Numbered from the stretch's first letter, positions 23,244-34,675 are shown. The stretch is 64,000 nt of DNA from Mytilus edulis (GCF_963676685.1 NC_092355.1:67339006-67403005); one strand, 5' to 3'. Notes: generated by a model not told the origin, from the sequence alone. Numbers and translations are program-made.

Positions 23244-24285
23244 TTGAAAGAAATTTCTTCCAACCAGTATCAGTGACAAAAAATTATTATAACAAAATAA
23301 AATGATTTTTTTTTCTTGTGGCTGTAAATACTTAGAAGAAATTTCTTCCAACCTGAGTGATAAAAATTTATTAGAATAAAATAAAATGATTTTTTTTCCT
23401 GTGGCTGTAAATACTTGGAAGAAATTTCTTCCAACCTGAGTGACAAAAATTTATTAGAATAAAATGAAATGATTTTTTTTTCCTGTGGCTGTAAATACTT
23501 GAAAGAAATTTCTTCCAACCAGTATCAGTGACAAAAAAATATTAGAACAAAATAAAATGATTTTTTTTTCTTGTGGCTGTAAATACTTGGAAGAAATTTC
23601 TTCCAACCTGAGTGACAAAAATTTATTAGAATAAAATAAAATGATTTTTTTTTTCCTGTGGCTGTAAATTATTGGAAGAAATTTCTTCCAACCAGTATCA
23701 GTGACAAAAAATTAGAACAAAATAAAATGATATTTTTTTCTTGTATCTGTAATTACTTGGAAGAAATTTCTTCCAACCAGTATCAGTGACAAAAAATTAT
23801 TAGAACAAAATAAAATGATTTTTTTTCTTGTGGCTGTAAATACTTGGAAGAAATTTCTTCCAAGGAGGAACATCAAATGAAGTGAACTATCTATGTTGAA
23901 CAAATTGAAAATAATTTGTAAATATATTATGTTTCTATATTTGTTGGAAGAAATTTCTTCCAACTTGAGAGAGGATACCAAATGAAGTTAGCACCTGAGT
24001 GTATTAACTATTATTGTATACCCTATTGAAAACGAAATAATGTTTTTAATTTGTTGGAAGAAATTTCTTCCAAAGAGACGGGAATTTTTTATGAACAAAA
24101 TGTATGGAATAAATTATTGCTTTCCATTTTATTAATTTAAAGGTTACTGTTTCTTCAATTCATTGTGATTGAAATGTTTTGTAAAATATGAATGTAAATT
24201 TAATATATATATCCAATAAAATTGTCATATTAATGGTGTTATTTTTCCATGTGTTCCCTTTGCCAGAGAAGAAATTTCTTCTAAC
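23244..24285. repeat. Tandem array of a 20-bp perfect palindrome
   Basis: The palindrome TTGGAAGAAATTTCTTCCAA, or a one- to two-base variant, begins at 23244, 23332, 23415, 23499, 23587, 23672, 23757, 23844, 23944 and 24054, with a decayed copy near 24266. The first eight are spaced 83-88 bp; the later ones 100 bp or more. Spacers carry AAAATAAAATGATTTTTTTT and GTGGCTGTAAATA, and alternate between two types (CAGTATCAGTGACAAA and CTGAGTGACAAA). Open frames across it merely follow the repeat. No function is assigned. Confidence 0.9.
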
Positions 24286-24289
24286 ACTT

Positions 24290-25340
24290 TTTTTTTTTAC
24301 AAAAAATACCTATCAAAAGCAGAGTTTTAGCATATGAATTTGCAAAATTCGGTATATTCGCCAAAACAGCAAATTTCGACCTCTAAAAAGGACATTCTTG
24401 GATTTTCCTTTTTTATTTTGGACTCTCTTTCAGGCGTAAATAACATGTAGGGTACATAAAACAGCTCATCAAAGTGTAGAACAATCTTATAAATACCGCT
24501 GCAGTTCTAACAATGTACGAGAGAAAAATCAGCGACCACGCATGAAGAATCAGTTTTTAATAATAATAAAATTATTTTATTTACATATTTATAGCTAAAG
24601 ACTCGAACTAACTACAACTTCTCTTAACTGTCTAGTATTTTTGCTTTGATGTTTATATGTATTTCTAAAAACGGGAATTTCGTCATTGGTTCTGGCTTAG
24701 CTACCTGTATTTTCTTGTTTTGTTCTGATGTTATGTTGCCCTTCATAATACACGCGTGAAGATCATAATATTTATGTTAGTAGTTATGCAATTGACGTAT
24801 TACCTCTGTGTTTTGCCAATTTGTGTGATAATATTATAATTACTGTGATAAATTAACACTATACTTTAAAAAAAATCTTATATATATATACCTAGGTAAC
24901 TGTTTCATATTCATTTAGTGTTATAATATTTTTATCAGCATAAATTAATTGAAAAAATTAGCAATTTAGCAAGTGCAAAAGCTATTATAATAGTGTCGTC
25001 CTATCTATGTTGCATTTGCATGAATGTCTGGCTGGTGTTCCATCAATTCTTTATTTTTTTAAATTTTATAGCCATGTTACTATAATCTTTTAAATTTGAC
25101 CCATTATTATCTATTCGTTATAATAACGCTTCCCATTTTTTGGGGCTTCTGTTTAATTTTCATTTTGTTGCCGTTTATTCTGCATTTTTTTTGGTGTTTT
25201 TTTTTTTTTTTTATCTCAATTCTCTATTCTGTAAACCCAACTGGTCTCTTGCTATGTATACTTTTCTTGCAATGCGAACCATACTGAGTTTAACTTTATG
25301 TATTGCTATGTGTTTGTTTAATCTACATAGGATTGATGTA
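24290..25340. other. Intergenic, nothing recognised
   Basis: AT-rich with long T runs near 25190-25212. Frames here are short and low in complexity. I see no gene or structured element. Confidence 0.4.
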
Positions 25341-25344
25341 TAGG

Positions 25345-25665
25345 GGAGTTTGGAGATCTCAACAAACATATTTAACAGCGGTATTGTTGCGTCTGTCCCA
25401 CGCCAGGAGCAACTGGCCTTTGTTGGTCTTTTATGTGTTTTTTATTTTTTATTTTAGTTCATTGTTATGTTTTGAAGTTTTGTATGACATCCATTTTCAT
25501 TGAACCAGTATACATTTCTGTTAATTGGCCAGCTCATTTAGTCCGCCTCCGGGTTCGGGATTTTCTCGTTGTGTTGAAGACCTACTGCTTCTTTTTAACT
25601 CTTATATCGAATGTTGTCTCTTTGACTCATTCCCCACTTCGATTCTCAATCGTGTATACTGTACT
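25345..25665 (+). repeat. Dispersed repeat family B
   Basis: Contains GGAGATCTCAACAAACATAT, CACGCCAGGAGCAACTGGCC, CGCCTCCGGGTTCGGGATTT and ATTCCCCACTTCGATTCTCA in the family order. The overlapping open frames in this stretch are incidental. Confidence 0.7.
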
Positions 25666-25983
25666 AGTGAAAAGGCCATAATCAAGATTTTGACAAACCG
25701 ATATTTTTACAGAACAGTCTACTGTTCTGATATTTAAAGATTTATAAGACCCTGAAAACATATTGACCGTGAGTAGAGATATACAGACATATTGTATCAG
25801 GTGACGGGGAAAGTAAAATATGGTCCCACTTGGTCCGACACTAAAACCCTTGCCAAAGTGGGCGTCCGTTTAGCAGTGCAGGGTGAAAAAGTACGCGGAC
25901 ACATCCGTAAGGATGGGGACGATAAATCCGATAATTCGTATAAAAAGAGTACCACACTCTCCGACTGAAATTTTTTTTGCAAC

Positions 25984-26112
25984 AGCTCTATTAGGAGATC
26001 GCGTGTGGCCTCTTTGGAATGCAATCTTTCAGTCCCTATCCAATGTACAGCTCTATTAGGAGAGCGTATGTGGCCTCTTTGGAAGGCAACCTTTCAGTCC
26101 CTATCCAATGTA
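25984..26112. repeat. Two-copy 65-bp tandem repeat
   Basis: AGCTCTATTAGGAGA at 25984 recurs at 26049, followed in both by TGTGGCCTCTTTGGAA and CTTTCAGTCCCTATCCAATG. A few substitutions separate the copies, so the duplication is fairly recent. Confidence 0.8.
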
Positions 26113-27958
26113 CGCTATTTTTCTAGTGGCAGTCAGAGTTTACCGACCTTCATTCCGTACTACCTCTTTTACAGGAACTACCTATTGCACTTATTTTTAA
26201 TTTGTTTATTTAATGAATATGCATGAAATATTTACCACTGTACGTTAATAAATTAAAAAGTAAAAAACAATTGCGCCAATAACCTAATTCATGAAGACAT
26301 ATTTTAATGAATAGGCATAATATATACCCTCAATTTTAAACTATTTTAAGCCAAAGAGAGAAAGCATCATTCGGTAAAAAAAAACCTATTGTATAGTCTA
26401 TAAAGCCGAACAATGGTTTAATGCACTTTACACAATCGGCAATCCTCGGGTGAGTCCGCTACCCGCCTTACAAAGATATTGAATCGGTCGAGTTGTGACA
26501 AATGGCGCTTTAAATAGTGTTTACATTAGGTGTGAATGTTCCAACAACCTAAGTTCAATTACAGATGCCGTAACGATACAAATATGCCGGTCAATGCAAA
26601 CCTGCAGTTTAAACATTGTAATGTTGAATTAAAGACCTTTAAACTAACCAATAAGCACGAATATACATATACAAAATATAAACAAATGTATATATATCAA
26701 CATTAACCATTTTTCATTTAATTGTACTAAGTTAAACCCTGGTTAATCGAATTATATGAGAAGTTCAACCAAATGTTTAAAAAAAAATTAAAACAAATTA
26801 ACATTTTAATTCAATATCAACTATCTACATTGAGTTTATAAATAATATATTTACATCTATATAAATAACAATTTAAATCAAGATGCTCTTCTGACATAAG
26901 TAAAATATAAAACCAACAAAACAGAATCATACACGCGATTTGTGGAAAACATAATCACGAAGGCTATGAGGTCTATTCAAAACGCTAAATTGATCCATTT
27001 CATTGAAAACTATTTCCCTTATAATGTAATATATACTAGAAGATGCCAGCGAATTCGCAGTAAAATTGAGCACGTGTTGAAACAAAAGGTTTTTCCGGAG
27101 AGCAGTACCTCGACTGAGTATGCGCGAAATTCGTATAAGATACGGATCGATAACGGTCTCCGAATTAGTATCTTTCTTTAAAAAAAATGCCGTTTTCGAG
27201 AAAAAAAGATTGTTTCAAAGACAATTTAGGAAGCACAAAACACTACATTCATGCGTCATATCACAAACATTTCCTACTTTGCATGGTTTCAGAGGAGTCG
27301 CGGCTCTATAAAATCGGTCTCTTCATTTAGTAGACGTATAAGATATCTTTACGAATCCCATTGTTTCCATTTTACGTGCACAGGAAGTGCGTTACTATAG
27401 TATTAACCTTCTCAAAGTTATCATTTAAAGTTCGACTAACAGTACAAATTGTCCCGCTTTGGATGATATTGAATGAGCGTCTACTGTCCAAATTATTTAC
27501 ATAATTATTATTCTCAACCTGAATAAAATACCGTTCCTGTGTCAAGGGCAACATGTCAAGTATCTGAAAACACTCTTGTTTACATGTATCTTCTGTTTGT
27601 ATTTAGGACATGTAATCCTCTGTCTTGTATTTCTACTTTTAAAATTTGCAGGCATTATCATAATAAAGAAATTATAAATGAACCTAGTCGGATTATTGAA
27701 AGCGAAAACAATGACACGTTTTCTGTAATTCAATCTATTAAGCCGAACATTTTATCTTGGCATGCGTAAGTCAATTCAATTATATCAAATATAGACGATA
27801 TAAACTCGTTCAAACTTATCTTTGGAACACAGGGCTAAAATTACAAAGCCAAGCCCTGGTCTGTTTTAGATTTATAAGAAACTTTAAACGGTATTTTCAA
27901 ACCGGGAGTATCGTGTTGGAATGCATCACTTTCTGTCAGTCACACAGTCACATTGTTT
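26113..27958. other. Intergenic, nothing recognised
   Basis: AT-rich with several frames of 60-80 codons that begin at non-ATG codons or lack any protein-like pattern. I find no supported gene. This is the downstream flank of the membrane protein gene on the - strand. Confidence 0.4.
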
Positions 27959-28498
27959 TCAAACTGCATTTTCAATTAATTTTCTTTTAGTCCTATCATC
28001 GTCCTGTTTTGTATTGTATTTAATATTATGCTTTGAAATAACAGGCATAAGTTCGAAATCAGCACTTTTTCGTCTAGGTGTTGCCCAATATTTCCCATGG
28101 GCAACACGAACTTCCGGTTTATTATCTTTACTTTCAGTGATTGTTTTTATTGGGCTTTCGGTAGTTTCGTATTTTTTCGCAACAGGATTTTTTGTTTCCG
28201 GTTCCGTCTCTTCATGATTTTCCTTTTTGTGGCGAACATATTGCAACAGATCCGTAAATTCAACTTCCCATTTCATCGCGGCACTCGGTGCCTTGATCCG
28301 GGGTCTTTCTTGCGGACTCATTACCCCTTTTCTATACACTAGAGCCTTTCTTCTTTTATGATACCTCCAGAATGACACTCCTAATCCTATAAATATCGGT
28401 ATAACTGTAAGTAATGGACAAACGATTCCAAGAACAGGCACACGTTTGGTCTGGTGTACTATTCCTTCAGGCGTAGTAATATTAGTAAAATTACTCAT
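27959..28498 (-). CDS. Single-pass membrane protein, family unknown (179 aa)
   Basis: The frame extends upstream to a GTG at 28519, but the first ATG is at 28498, giving MSNFTNITTPEGIVHQTKRV at the N-terminus. It has two N-glycosylation sequons (N3, N6), one hydrophobic segment at about residues 20-44 followed at once by RYHKRRK, and a polar tail of about 130 residues with many charged residues and Ser/Thr. With no signal peptide and a basic patch after the helix, the expected topology is N-terminus outside and tail in the cytosol. The short ectodomain and long tail suggest an adaptor or receptor-like part. It may be a whole single-exon gene or the last exon of a longer one. I do not recognise the family. 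Confidence 0.55.
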   Translation of the reverse strand: MSNFTNITTPEGIVHQTKRVPVLGIVCPLLTVIPIFIGLGVSFWRYHKRRKALVYRKGVMSPQERPRIKAPSAAMKWEVEFTDLLQYVRHKKENHEETEPETKNPVAKKYETTESPIKTITESKDNKPEVRVAHGKYWATPRRKSADFELMPVISKHNIKYNTKQDDDRTKRKLIENAV

Positions 28499-30019
28499 TT
28501 CCTTCAATTTGCTGGCCACCTTTCGAATTCGTATTACAGTAATTAATTGATTACCAATTTATGAACATTCCTAGTATCATTCAGCATGTTCAGCAGTATA
28601 TAAAATGTCAGGTATATTCAAATGGAAATATTATAGATAAAGTTCGATTTTTATAATGAATGTTTCTTTTATATTCCAACTTTTATTGTCTAATCAATAT
28701 TCACTATGCTTTTAATAGATTAGATTCGAGCAATTATCCTTATTCAATGTAATTGAAGCTCTTTTGTTTCCATTGAAAATTAAAAATAACATAAATGACA
28801 ATTATTTGTCTGTTGACAGAAAATAAAATTATATCCTTCTGGTACCCCAAAATCATCGAATATTATACATACTGTTGGGTAACATTAATAATTATGTTTT
28901 GACACGAATTCCAATATTTTCCTTTCAATATATACAAACAAACATCTGCAATGAATTCATTCACCGCATACACAGTTCATAGGTTAAACGGACGATGCTA
29001 AAAGCTATTTGATTTGATTAGCATGTGTATCACATACATGTAAATGTATTTTGAAGAAATTCCACAATGAATGTTACCTAATTATCATTATATATATAAA
29101 CAAAACATTTACAAGTACATGTACACAAACGTTTCGTTGTAGCTGTCTTTCTAGTTATCCTTCATCCTTATCTTTAACATGTGTTTATTCTTTGTATAAA
29201 ATTTACAGCGCGTTCGTAATGAGTATTAATTATCCTCCTTGCGGTGATCTACTTTTAGACAGGAACGCATGCACTTTTTCTTATGTGAAATCAACTAACA
29301 ATTTAATACACCATCTTCGCACTAATTGTTTACAGATAAAACGTATATGTATATTTAAACCTGCTATTATTTCGAGGAAGGACCGTGAAAAACTTATATT
29401 CTGGATTCAATAGCATTACTGTATTGTTAATGCAACACAACTCGTTCGCTTTGAGATTTCGAATCAATATATTATAACTTAAATCCATTCATTACACAAT
29501 TTTTTTTCTAGTTTATCGACAGTAGCTTACTGTACATTCTTATCCCATAATCTTTATAAACAATTTAACTATTGGATTAACTGTCCGCATCATCATAATC
29601 ATGGGATGATGACGTCACATACAATTGCAAATCCTTTTTAAAAGTCATTAGGAGACGCATAGTAGCTGTTTATGAATTCATACAAGTCAAATCGAAGCTA
29701 TGAAAATGCATTGATATCTTCGTTCATCTTTACATAGTTCACACAGTATATATCATAATTGCATATTCCTTAATTAGTAAAAACCATGAATAATTCAGCA
29801 TGATGAGATGAACTGCTGGTTTTATTGAAGTTAATTTTAAACTATATATACCTGTAAGGTGTATCTATTGATTAATTGGTAATTACTTTAAAACGTTATT
29901 CAAACACGTCTTGCAAACATTATTGATAATCAATTATTGCAAGTGTCAAATGATGTTAATAAAAATAGAAAGGTAAGGCCTACTTTGTCTCTAGAAATTA
30001 TACTATAGTTATCGCGCAT
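28499..30019. other. Intergenic, nothing recognised
   Basis: AT-rich sequence. A 120-codon frame at 29051-29413 is rich in Ile, Tyr and Ser with scattered cysteines and no domain pattern; I do not accept it as a gene. Confidence 0.4.
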
Positions 30020-30197
30020 ATAATATATTAGTTATTGATTGATTGATTGAATCGTCCATTGGCAAATATTTCATGCATATTGTGTACTGGTGGTTCTGTT
30101 ATATGTGTTACAAACAGAACCAACAGCACTCAATATGCATATACATGAAAATCTGCCAATGGACGCAATCAAGCAATCAATAACTCATATATGTGGT
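30020..30197. repeat. Foldback repeat, about 175 bp
   Basis: AGTTATTGATTGATTGATTG, CGTCCATTGGCAAAT and GGTGGTTCTGTT face AACAGAACCAACAGCACTCA, ATCTGCCAATGGACGCAATC and AAGCAATCAATAACT. A family A fragment follows directly to about 30305. Confidence 0.75.
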
Positions 30198-31056
30198 ATT
30201 GGCTTTGTTCATTGTTGAATGCCTTTCGGTGACCCATAGTTGTTAATTTCTGTGTTGTTTGATCTCTTGTTGGAAGTTGTTTCATGTGCAATCATACTAA
30301 ATCTACTTTTTTATGAGTGGGATGACTTAGAACGAAGATATTTCACCTCTCATGGAAAAAATATGGATATTGGACAGTTACAGCTATTCTCCATCACAAA
30401 GAGATGTAGCAAAGGATCTTGAATGTGAAGTGATCGTGTCACTTCTAGTACCAAGCATTAGATTGAATATTTTCATTCAGACTAGGCGTGTCTACTGTTC
30501 ATCCATTCGATTGCTTCTCTGTATTACGCATGGTTTTCCATGACCGTTACGAAATCGTATCTCGGCCATATATCAAGCCTTATAATATATTGACCCAAAC
30601 AGGTATATTTGCATTCTCGAAGGAGTAATACTATATGTGATTTTGACTCACACATAGTTGATTTCTTCTTTTTTATAACTCGGACTGTTTTTTCTCAACC
30701 GTTTGATATTCATGCATATATGTTTAGGTTGTGTAATTATCGATTGAGAAACCCCATTTACACAATCACTAAGAGAACTCGACACCTCATCCGCGAGCGC
30801 AGAATTCAAGAACAGCTACCACTTCGCCGTTTGACTAGTGCAACCCTCATCTCATAGAAAAGAAGAAAATACGAACGTCGTCGAATTTTTGGCGCTTAAG
30901 TTTCAGTTCAGCCAAGACTGGACGTATGCAGACGAACGATTCTTAAAATTGTCATAAACTGTACTAGAACAGAGATAAAACGTCTCGGAGTCACGACTTT
31001 GATAATTTATTACAATATAAGCACGCTTGTAAAACGTGTAATCTTTTCCTGTCAAT

Positions 31057-31124
31057 ATGAAGCTCACACTGATTTTATTTGCTGTTTTGCTTCGCATTAC
31101 TCTTAAAAAAAATATATGTTTACA
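31057..31124 (+). pseudogene. Broken duplicate of inhibitor exon 1
   Basis: It starts MKLTLILFAV like the functional exon, but an extra T (GCTGTTTTGC for GCTGTTTGC) shifts the frame, and the region that gives the GTAAGT donor downstream of the good exon reads CGCATTACTC. An alternative CAG/GTAAAA site at 31125 would leave phase 0, which cannot join the phase-1 exon 2. I see no further coding exons of its own before the intact copy. Confidence 0.7.
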
Positions 31125-31293
31125 GGTAAAAAATGAATAATGCTTCTAGTTATTTTCTGACAAATTATTAGAGAATGTTTAAATCTGTAGTATGACTACC
31201 AGAATAAAGTAAAGGAGGCTTTTTATAATGTAGGCCTTCTAAACCAGAACAGAGATAAAAGGTCCCCGAGTCACGACTTTGATAATTTATTAC

Positions 31294-31301
31294 AATATAA
31301 G
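31294..31301 (+). promoter_or_regulatory. TATA-like box of the protease inhibitor gene
   Basis: AATATAAG lies about 36-43 nt before the ATG at 31337, and the identical word stands at 31014-31021 before the broken duplicate. Conservation of the whole flank across the two copies supports, but does not prove, promoter function. Confidence 0.45.
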
Positions 31302-31336
31302 CACGCTTGTAAAACGTGTAATCTTTCCCTCTCAAT

Positions 31337-31376
31337 ATGAAGATCACACTGATTTTATTTGCTGTTTGCTTCATTG
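31337..31376 (+). CDS. Inhibitor exon 1 (signal peptide)
   Basis: Encodes MKITLILFAVCFI and the first base of the next codon, followed by a consensus GTAAGT donor. Confidence 0.8.
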
Positions 31377-33098
31377 GTAAGTGTATTTCTTTTTACAAAG
31401 GTTATGTATATATATGGTCCTAAGTTATTTATTGCTTCTAGTTAATTTCTGACAATTTCATAGAGACTGTTTAAAACTATGGTATGTCTACGTGATGTCA
31501 AGCAACGAGAATAAAGTAAATGAGGATTTCTAACTAAGTGTTTGTGTAGTTGAATAAATAGTTTCCGATTTTTTTTTGTCTGCATGTCTTGTTCAACAGC
31601 TTCCATGTTTTCTATAAATATTCTGATGTCCTACAATGTACGATCCTGGCAAGCCCTAAAAAGTCCGTCAGATGTCAGAAAAACTTGGGCCTCGACAACA
31701 GTAAAAATACAATTTATACCTACAAGTACGTATACATATTTGGACCAAACGTAATTATGAAAAACATATTGATTGTATAAGAACTAGACTCAAGGTATTC
31801 TGTTCAGTCAATTTTGTTTTTCATAATATTAACTATTCAAAGGGTTAACTGCTGTTACAAATGATCACCAGGACTTTTCTCCATCAGTGTCCGTGATTAG
31901 GGTGACATCAATTTGCTAAGATCTATTAAAATTTTGCCACATAAGAATGCCTTTAGCTGTTAATTTCTGTGTCATTTTGTCTCTGTGTTGAGAGTTGTCT
32001 CATTAGCATTCAACATATTCTCTTTTTTTCCCCCAGTGGTAGTAAACATTGACCTCCTTTCACCTAAGAAGCCTTTCATTGAAGAAAAATGAATGCCTCA
32101 CTGATTTACGTTTTTTTCTTTCTGTCTCAATCTCCATGAACTACTCGCCACTGGACATTTATCATACACTAATTAATTATCTTTTTACTTTTTGTCATAG
32201 TAGTGGTAAATGGGGAAACATGTCCCGGAGGTGTTGTAACAGAATGTGTTCACACTTTGTGTGATGATGTATCAGAACTACACTGTGTTGATAATAACTG
32301 TGTATGTACGTTAACTGGATCAAGTAGGTAGTTCAAGAACACACCTTGGTGTGATAGGTAAGATAAACACTCTGCATAAAATGATTTAAAAAGGGGAAGC
32401 GATGCAAACCCTTAAATTAGACAAAAAAAGTCTCCACAAGGACTAAAGAAAAAAGATTAACAGATAAAAACAAATTTCGTCATTAGGACAAAACAGTAAC
32501 GACTCAAATAACCAACATTCATCTAGATGTAGGCTTAAAGTGTGTATCTTCTATATATAGATGTAACTATTTCGTTGATCTCCCCTTATCATGTTTCTCC
32601 ATGAAAAAGGGTGCCTTTATATGTGGATTCAGGTTATGGCGTACTCCGCGCACGTCCTTCAAAAGACATGTAAAAATGATAAATTTACAGCCAGTTTTGC
32701 GTCCAAATAAGCTCCTCTAATTCTATATTTCCATAGGTAATCCCTTAACATCGAATTCCTTATACTTGCCTGTTCTTGTTAAGATGATCTTCGCGCTTTT
32801 GGACCCATAGAATTGAGGGTACCACTCGAAAAGTAATAACGTTCAAAATTAATTTGATTGCTTTCGTAATATCGTGTCATTTCGTTTCTAATTACTATTT
32901 TTTTAACACCAAATACATGATAAAATTATAATTAACTAGCCTTTTCAACTTAATTTAAAAAAATGTTATAATTTCTGTTTCATGTATTTAGGCTGTCCGA
33001 GTGGAACACGTGAAGAATGTTTAGCGATAAACGGATGGAGTTGTCCAGCACATAGACGCCATTGTATGGATCAGCGATGTGTTTGTGCTAACATCTAG
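31337..33098 (+). CDS. Secreted 12-cysteine serine protease inhibitor, cvSI-like (89 aa)
   Basis: Three exons (31337-31376, 32201-32323, 32992-33098) with both introns in phase 1 join to 270 nt. The product starts MKITLILFAVCFIVVVNG, a signal peptide probably cut after residue 18, leaving 71 mature residues. These hold two modules of six cysteines (21, 29, 34, 42, 47, 49 and 56, 64, 72, 79, 84, 86), each ending C-x4-C-V-C. Intron 2 falls exactly between them. The size, 12 cysteines and ELHC...C-V-C pattern match the oyster cvSI inhibitors of subtilisin-type proteases, which are thought to defend against Perkinsus. The second acceptor AG lies at 32199-32200; an alternative 3 nt downstream would drop one Val. 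The phase excludes the second GT at the exon 2 end. The gene looks intact. Confidence 0.85.
32201..32323 (+). CDS. Inhibitor exon 2 (first six-cysteine module)
   Basis: Encodes the end of the signal peptide and ETCPGGVVTECVHTLCDDVS through CVCTLTGS. It is bounded by a T-rich acceptor and a GTAGGT donor. Confidence 0.82.
32992..33098 (+). CDS. Inhibitor exon 3 (second six-cysteine module)
   Basis: Encodes CPSGTREECLAINGWSCPAH through CVCANI and a TAG stop. The spacing between cysteines 2-3 and 3-4 differs from module 1 by a few residues, so the two halves are old duplicates. Confidence 0.82.
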
Positions 33099-34480
33099 TA
33101 AGCAATGTGGCAATTAGAAAAACATATATACCAAAGGAGATTGAATGCTAGAAAAACATATACTAAATAATCATATATTTACTAAGTCAGCTATGTAGAA
33201 TATAAATTAAGCCATTAGAGATGAGATCGAACATTTATTAGACACATTATTTATATGAATGATTAATTTGTTAAAGTGAAATTCCTTGATAACAAATAGA
33301 TATAGGAAGATGTGGTATAAGTGCCTATGAGACAACTATCACTCAAGTAAAAATTTATAAAAAAATAACATAAAATGACATTAATGGTCTGAAAAACTAC
33401 AAAGAAAACTACAAACTGAGCAACCTAACATTTTTAAAAACGATTTGATGTCAACTTTATTTAAAAAGGGATTTTCATTCCCAAAATTAGCAAAAAGAAG
33501 TCAACGGAATATCAGAAAAACAATGGTTCCATGGATACATGAAAATCCCTTTCTGTACGCAACATTCTTATTAAAATATTCCTTTTAAAAAGATAAACGT
33601 ATTTAGAACATGTATAATGTGCGGCGTTTAGAATGGTATAGATTTCGCTTAGCTTGTATCCATTATTGGCTAGGGACCAGCTGAAGCTCTTTTATTTGCG
33701 AGATTTTGCATTGAAGACCCATTGATTGCATTGAGCTGTTTCCTTCTCCTTAGTTGTTTTGTTGTCATTTTACGCATTTCTTTATTATACACGGTACGAT
33801 ATTTGTTGATTGTTGTAGGCCGTTCTTTTATATACTAGTTCGTACATATTTGTTTTTGTTTGCTCTTTTAAGCTTAAACCAAGCCGTTTGGTTTCACGTT
33901 TGGATCGTTTCACCTGTGTCAATTATATTATTATATACAGTATGGGTTTTGGACATTGTTGAAGGCCGTGCAAATCCCTATACAATGTAGCTGTTAATAT
34001 ATATTTTTTCTCTATTTGTTTGTTGTCATACGACAATTTTACAATTTACCGGATTTGTTATCACATAAGCAACACGACGGGTGCCGTATGTGGAGCAGGA
34101 TCTGCTTACCCTTCCGGAGCACCTGAGATCACCCCTAGTTTTTGGTGGGGTTCGTGTTGTTTATTCTTTAGTTTTCTATGTTGTGTCGTGTGTGCTGTTG
34201 TTTGTTTGTCTTTTTCACTTTTAGCCATGACGTTGTCAGTTTGTTTTAGATTTAAGAGTTTGACTGTCCCTTCGTCCCTCTTCTACAACTTATCCTTATT
34301 CATATTTTTTTTATACTATAACTCGGCCGAGAATTTGCCACTTATAATAGCTATTTCATCATGTTCATCAGCTATATGTTTGTTGCATCAAATTGAAACC
34401 AATAAACCCTTCAAAATTTGATATCACTCAAAATTATGCGACAAGAAATATGAAAATAAGGAGATGTGGTATGATTGCCA
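33099..34480. repeat. Repeat-rich intergenic stretch
   Basis: Family A fragments lie at about 33300-33430 and 33640-34010 (GGGACCAGCTGAAGCTC, TTTTGGACATTGTTGAAGGC). A different dispersed sequence occupies about 34065-34290, with GGTGCCGTATGTGGAGCAGG and GGAGCACCTGAGATCACCCC; a reverse fragment of it appears in intron 6 at about 16335-16435 and another near 40600-40680. No gene is supported; the 133-codon frame at 34020-34421 is a product of the repeat. Confidence 0.6.
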
Positions 34481-34499
34481 ATGAATCAACTATAATTCG

Positions 34500-34675
34500 C
34501 CGTTTCAGAATCTAATGCATCCTTAGTAATATTTTCAAAATGGTACACCACAACGTCCTGATTGGTTAAAAATGTCATAAACAATGGAAATTTAACCAAT
34601 GACGTGGCGTTATTTTCATTTTGGGGTACGAACAATGAAATTACCCATGATTCTTTAGATTCTGAAATGGCTAAT
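34500..34675. repeat. Degenerate palindrome, about 175 bp
   Basis: GCCGTTTCAGAATCTAA faces TTAGATTCTGAAATGGC, and inside them GATTGGTTAAAAATG faces AATTTAACCAATGAC. The pairing continues imperfectly across the unit. Confidence 0.6.

Larger units (their letters stand above)
30965..31525 (+). repeat. Tandem duplication of the inhibitor promoter and first exon
   Basis: Two units of about 280 bp. Both contain AGTCACGACTTTGATAATTT, ATTACAATATAAGCACGCTT, the signal-peptide start and then GCTTCTAGTTA...TTTCTGACAA and AATAAAGTAAA from the first intron. The ATG at 31057 corresponds to 31337. Divergence is low in the promoter and higher in the intron. Confidence 0.85.

Noticed and set aside
23270-23981. 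Repetitive frames on the - strand through the palindrome array
   Set aside because: They repeat a peptide only because the DNA is a tandem repeat without stops; unit lengths are not multiples of three.
23244-24073. Reading the palindromes as heat-shock elements
   Set aside because: Only one inverted pair of half-sites is present per unit and the consensus needs three contiguous ones; there is no nearby gene start.
26942-27181. 79-codon frame on the + strand
   Set aside because: It starts at GTG, has no domain pattern and no splice context that joins it to anything.
29051-29413. 120-codon open frame on the + strand
   Set aside because: Composition is that of translated AT-rich DNA (Ile, Tyr, Ser, Lys), with no motif, signal or neighbouring exon.
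30903-31374. Two similar 64-68 codon frames on the - strand
   Set aside because: They are the antisense of the duplicated inhibitor promoter and exon; their likeness only reflects that duplication.
34020-34421. 133-codon open frame on the + strand
   Set aside because: It covers a dispersed repeat (GGTGCCGTATGTGGAGCAGG block) whose fragments recur elsewhere in non-coding contexts; the translation is low in complexity and hydrophobic by composition.
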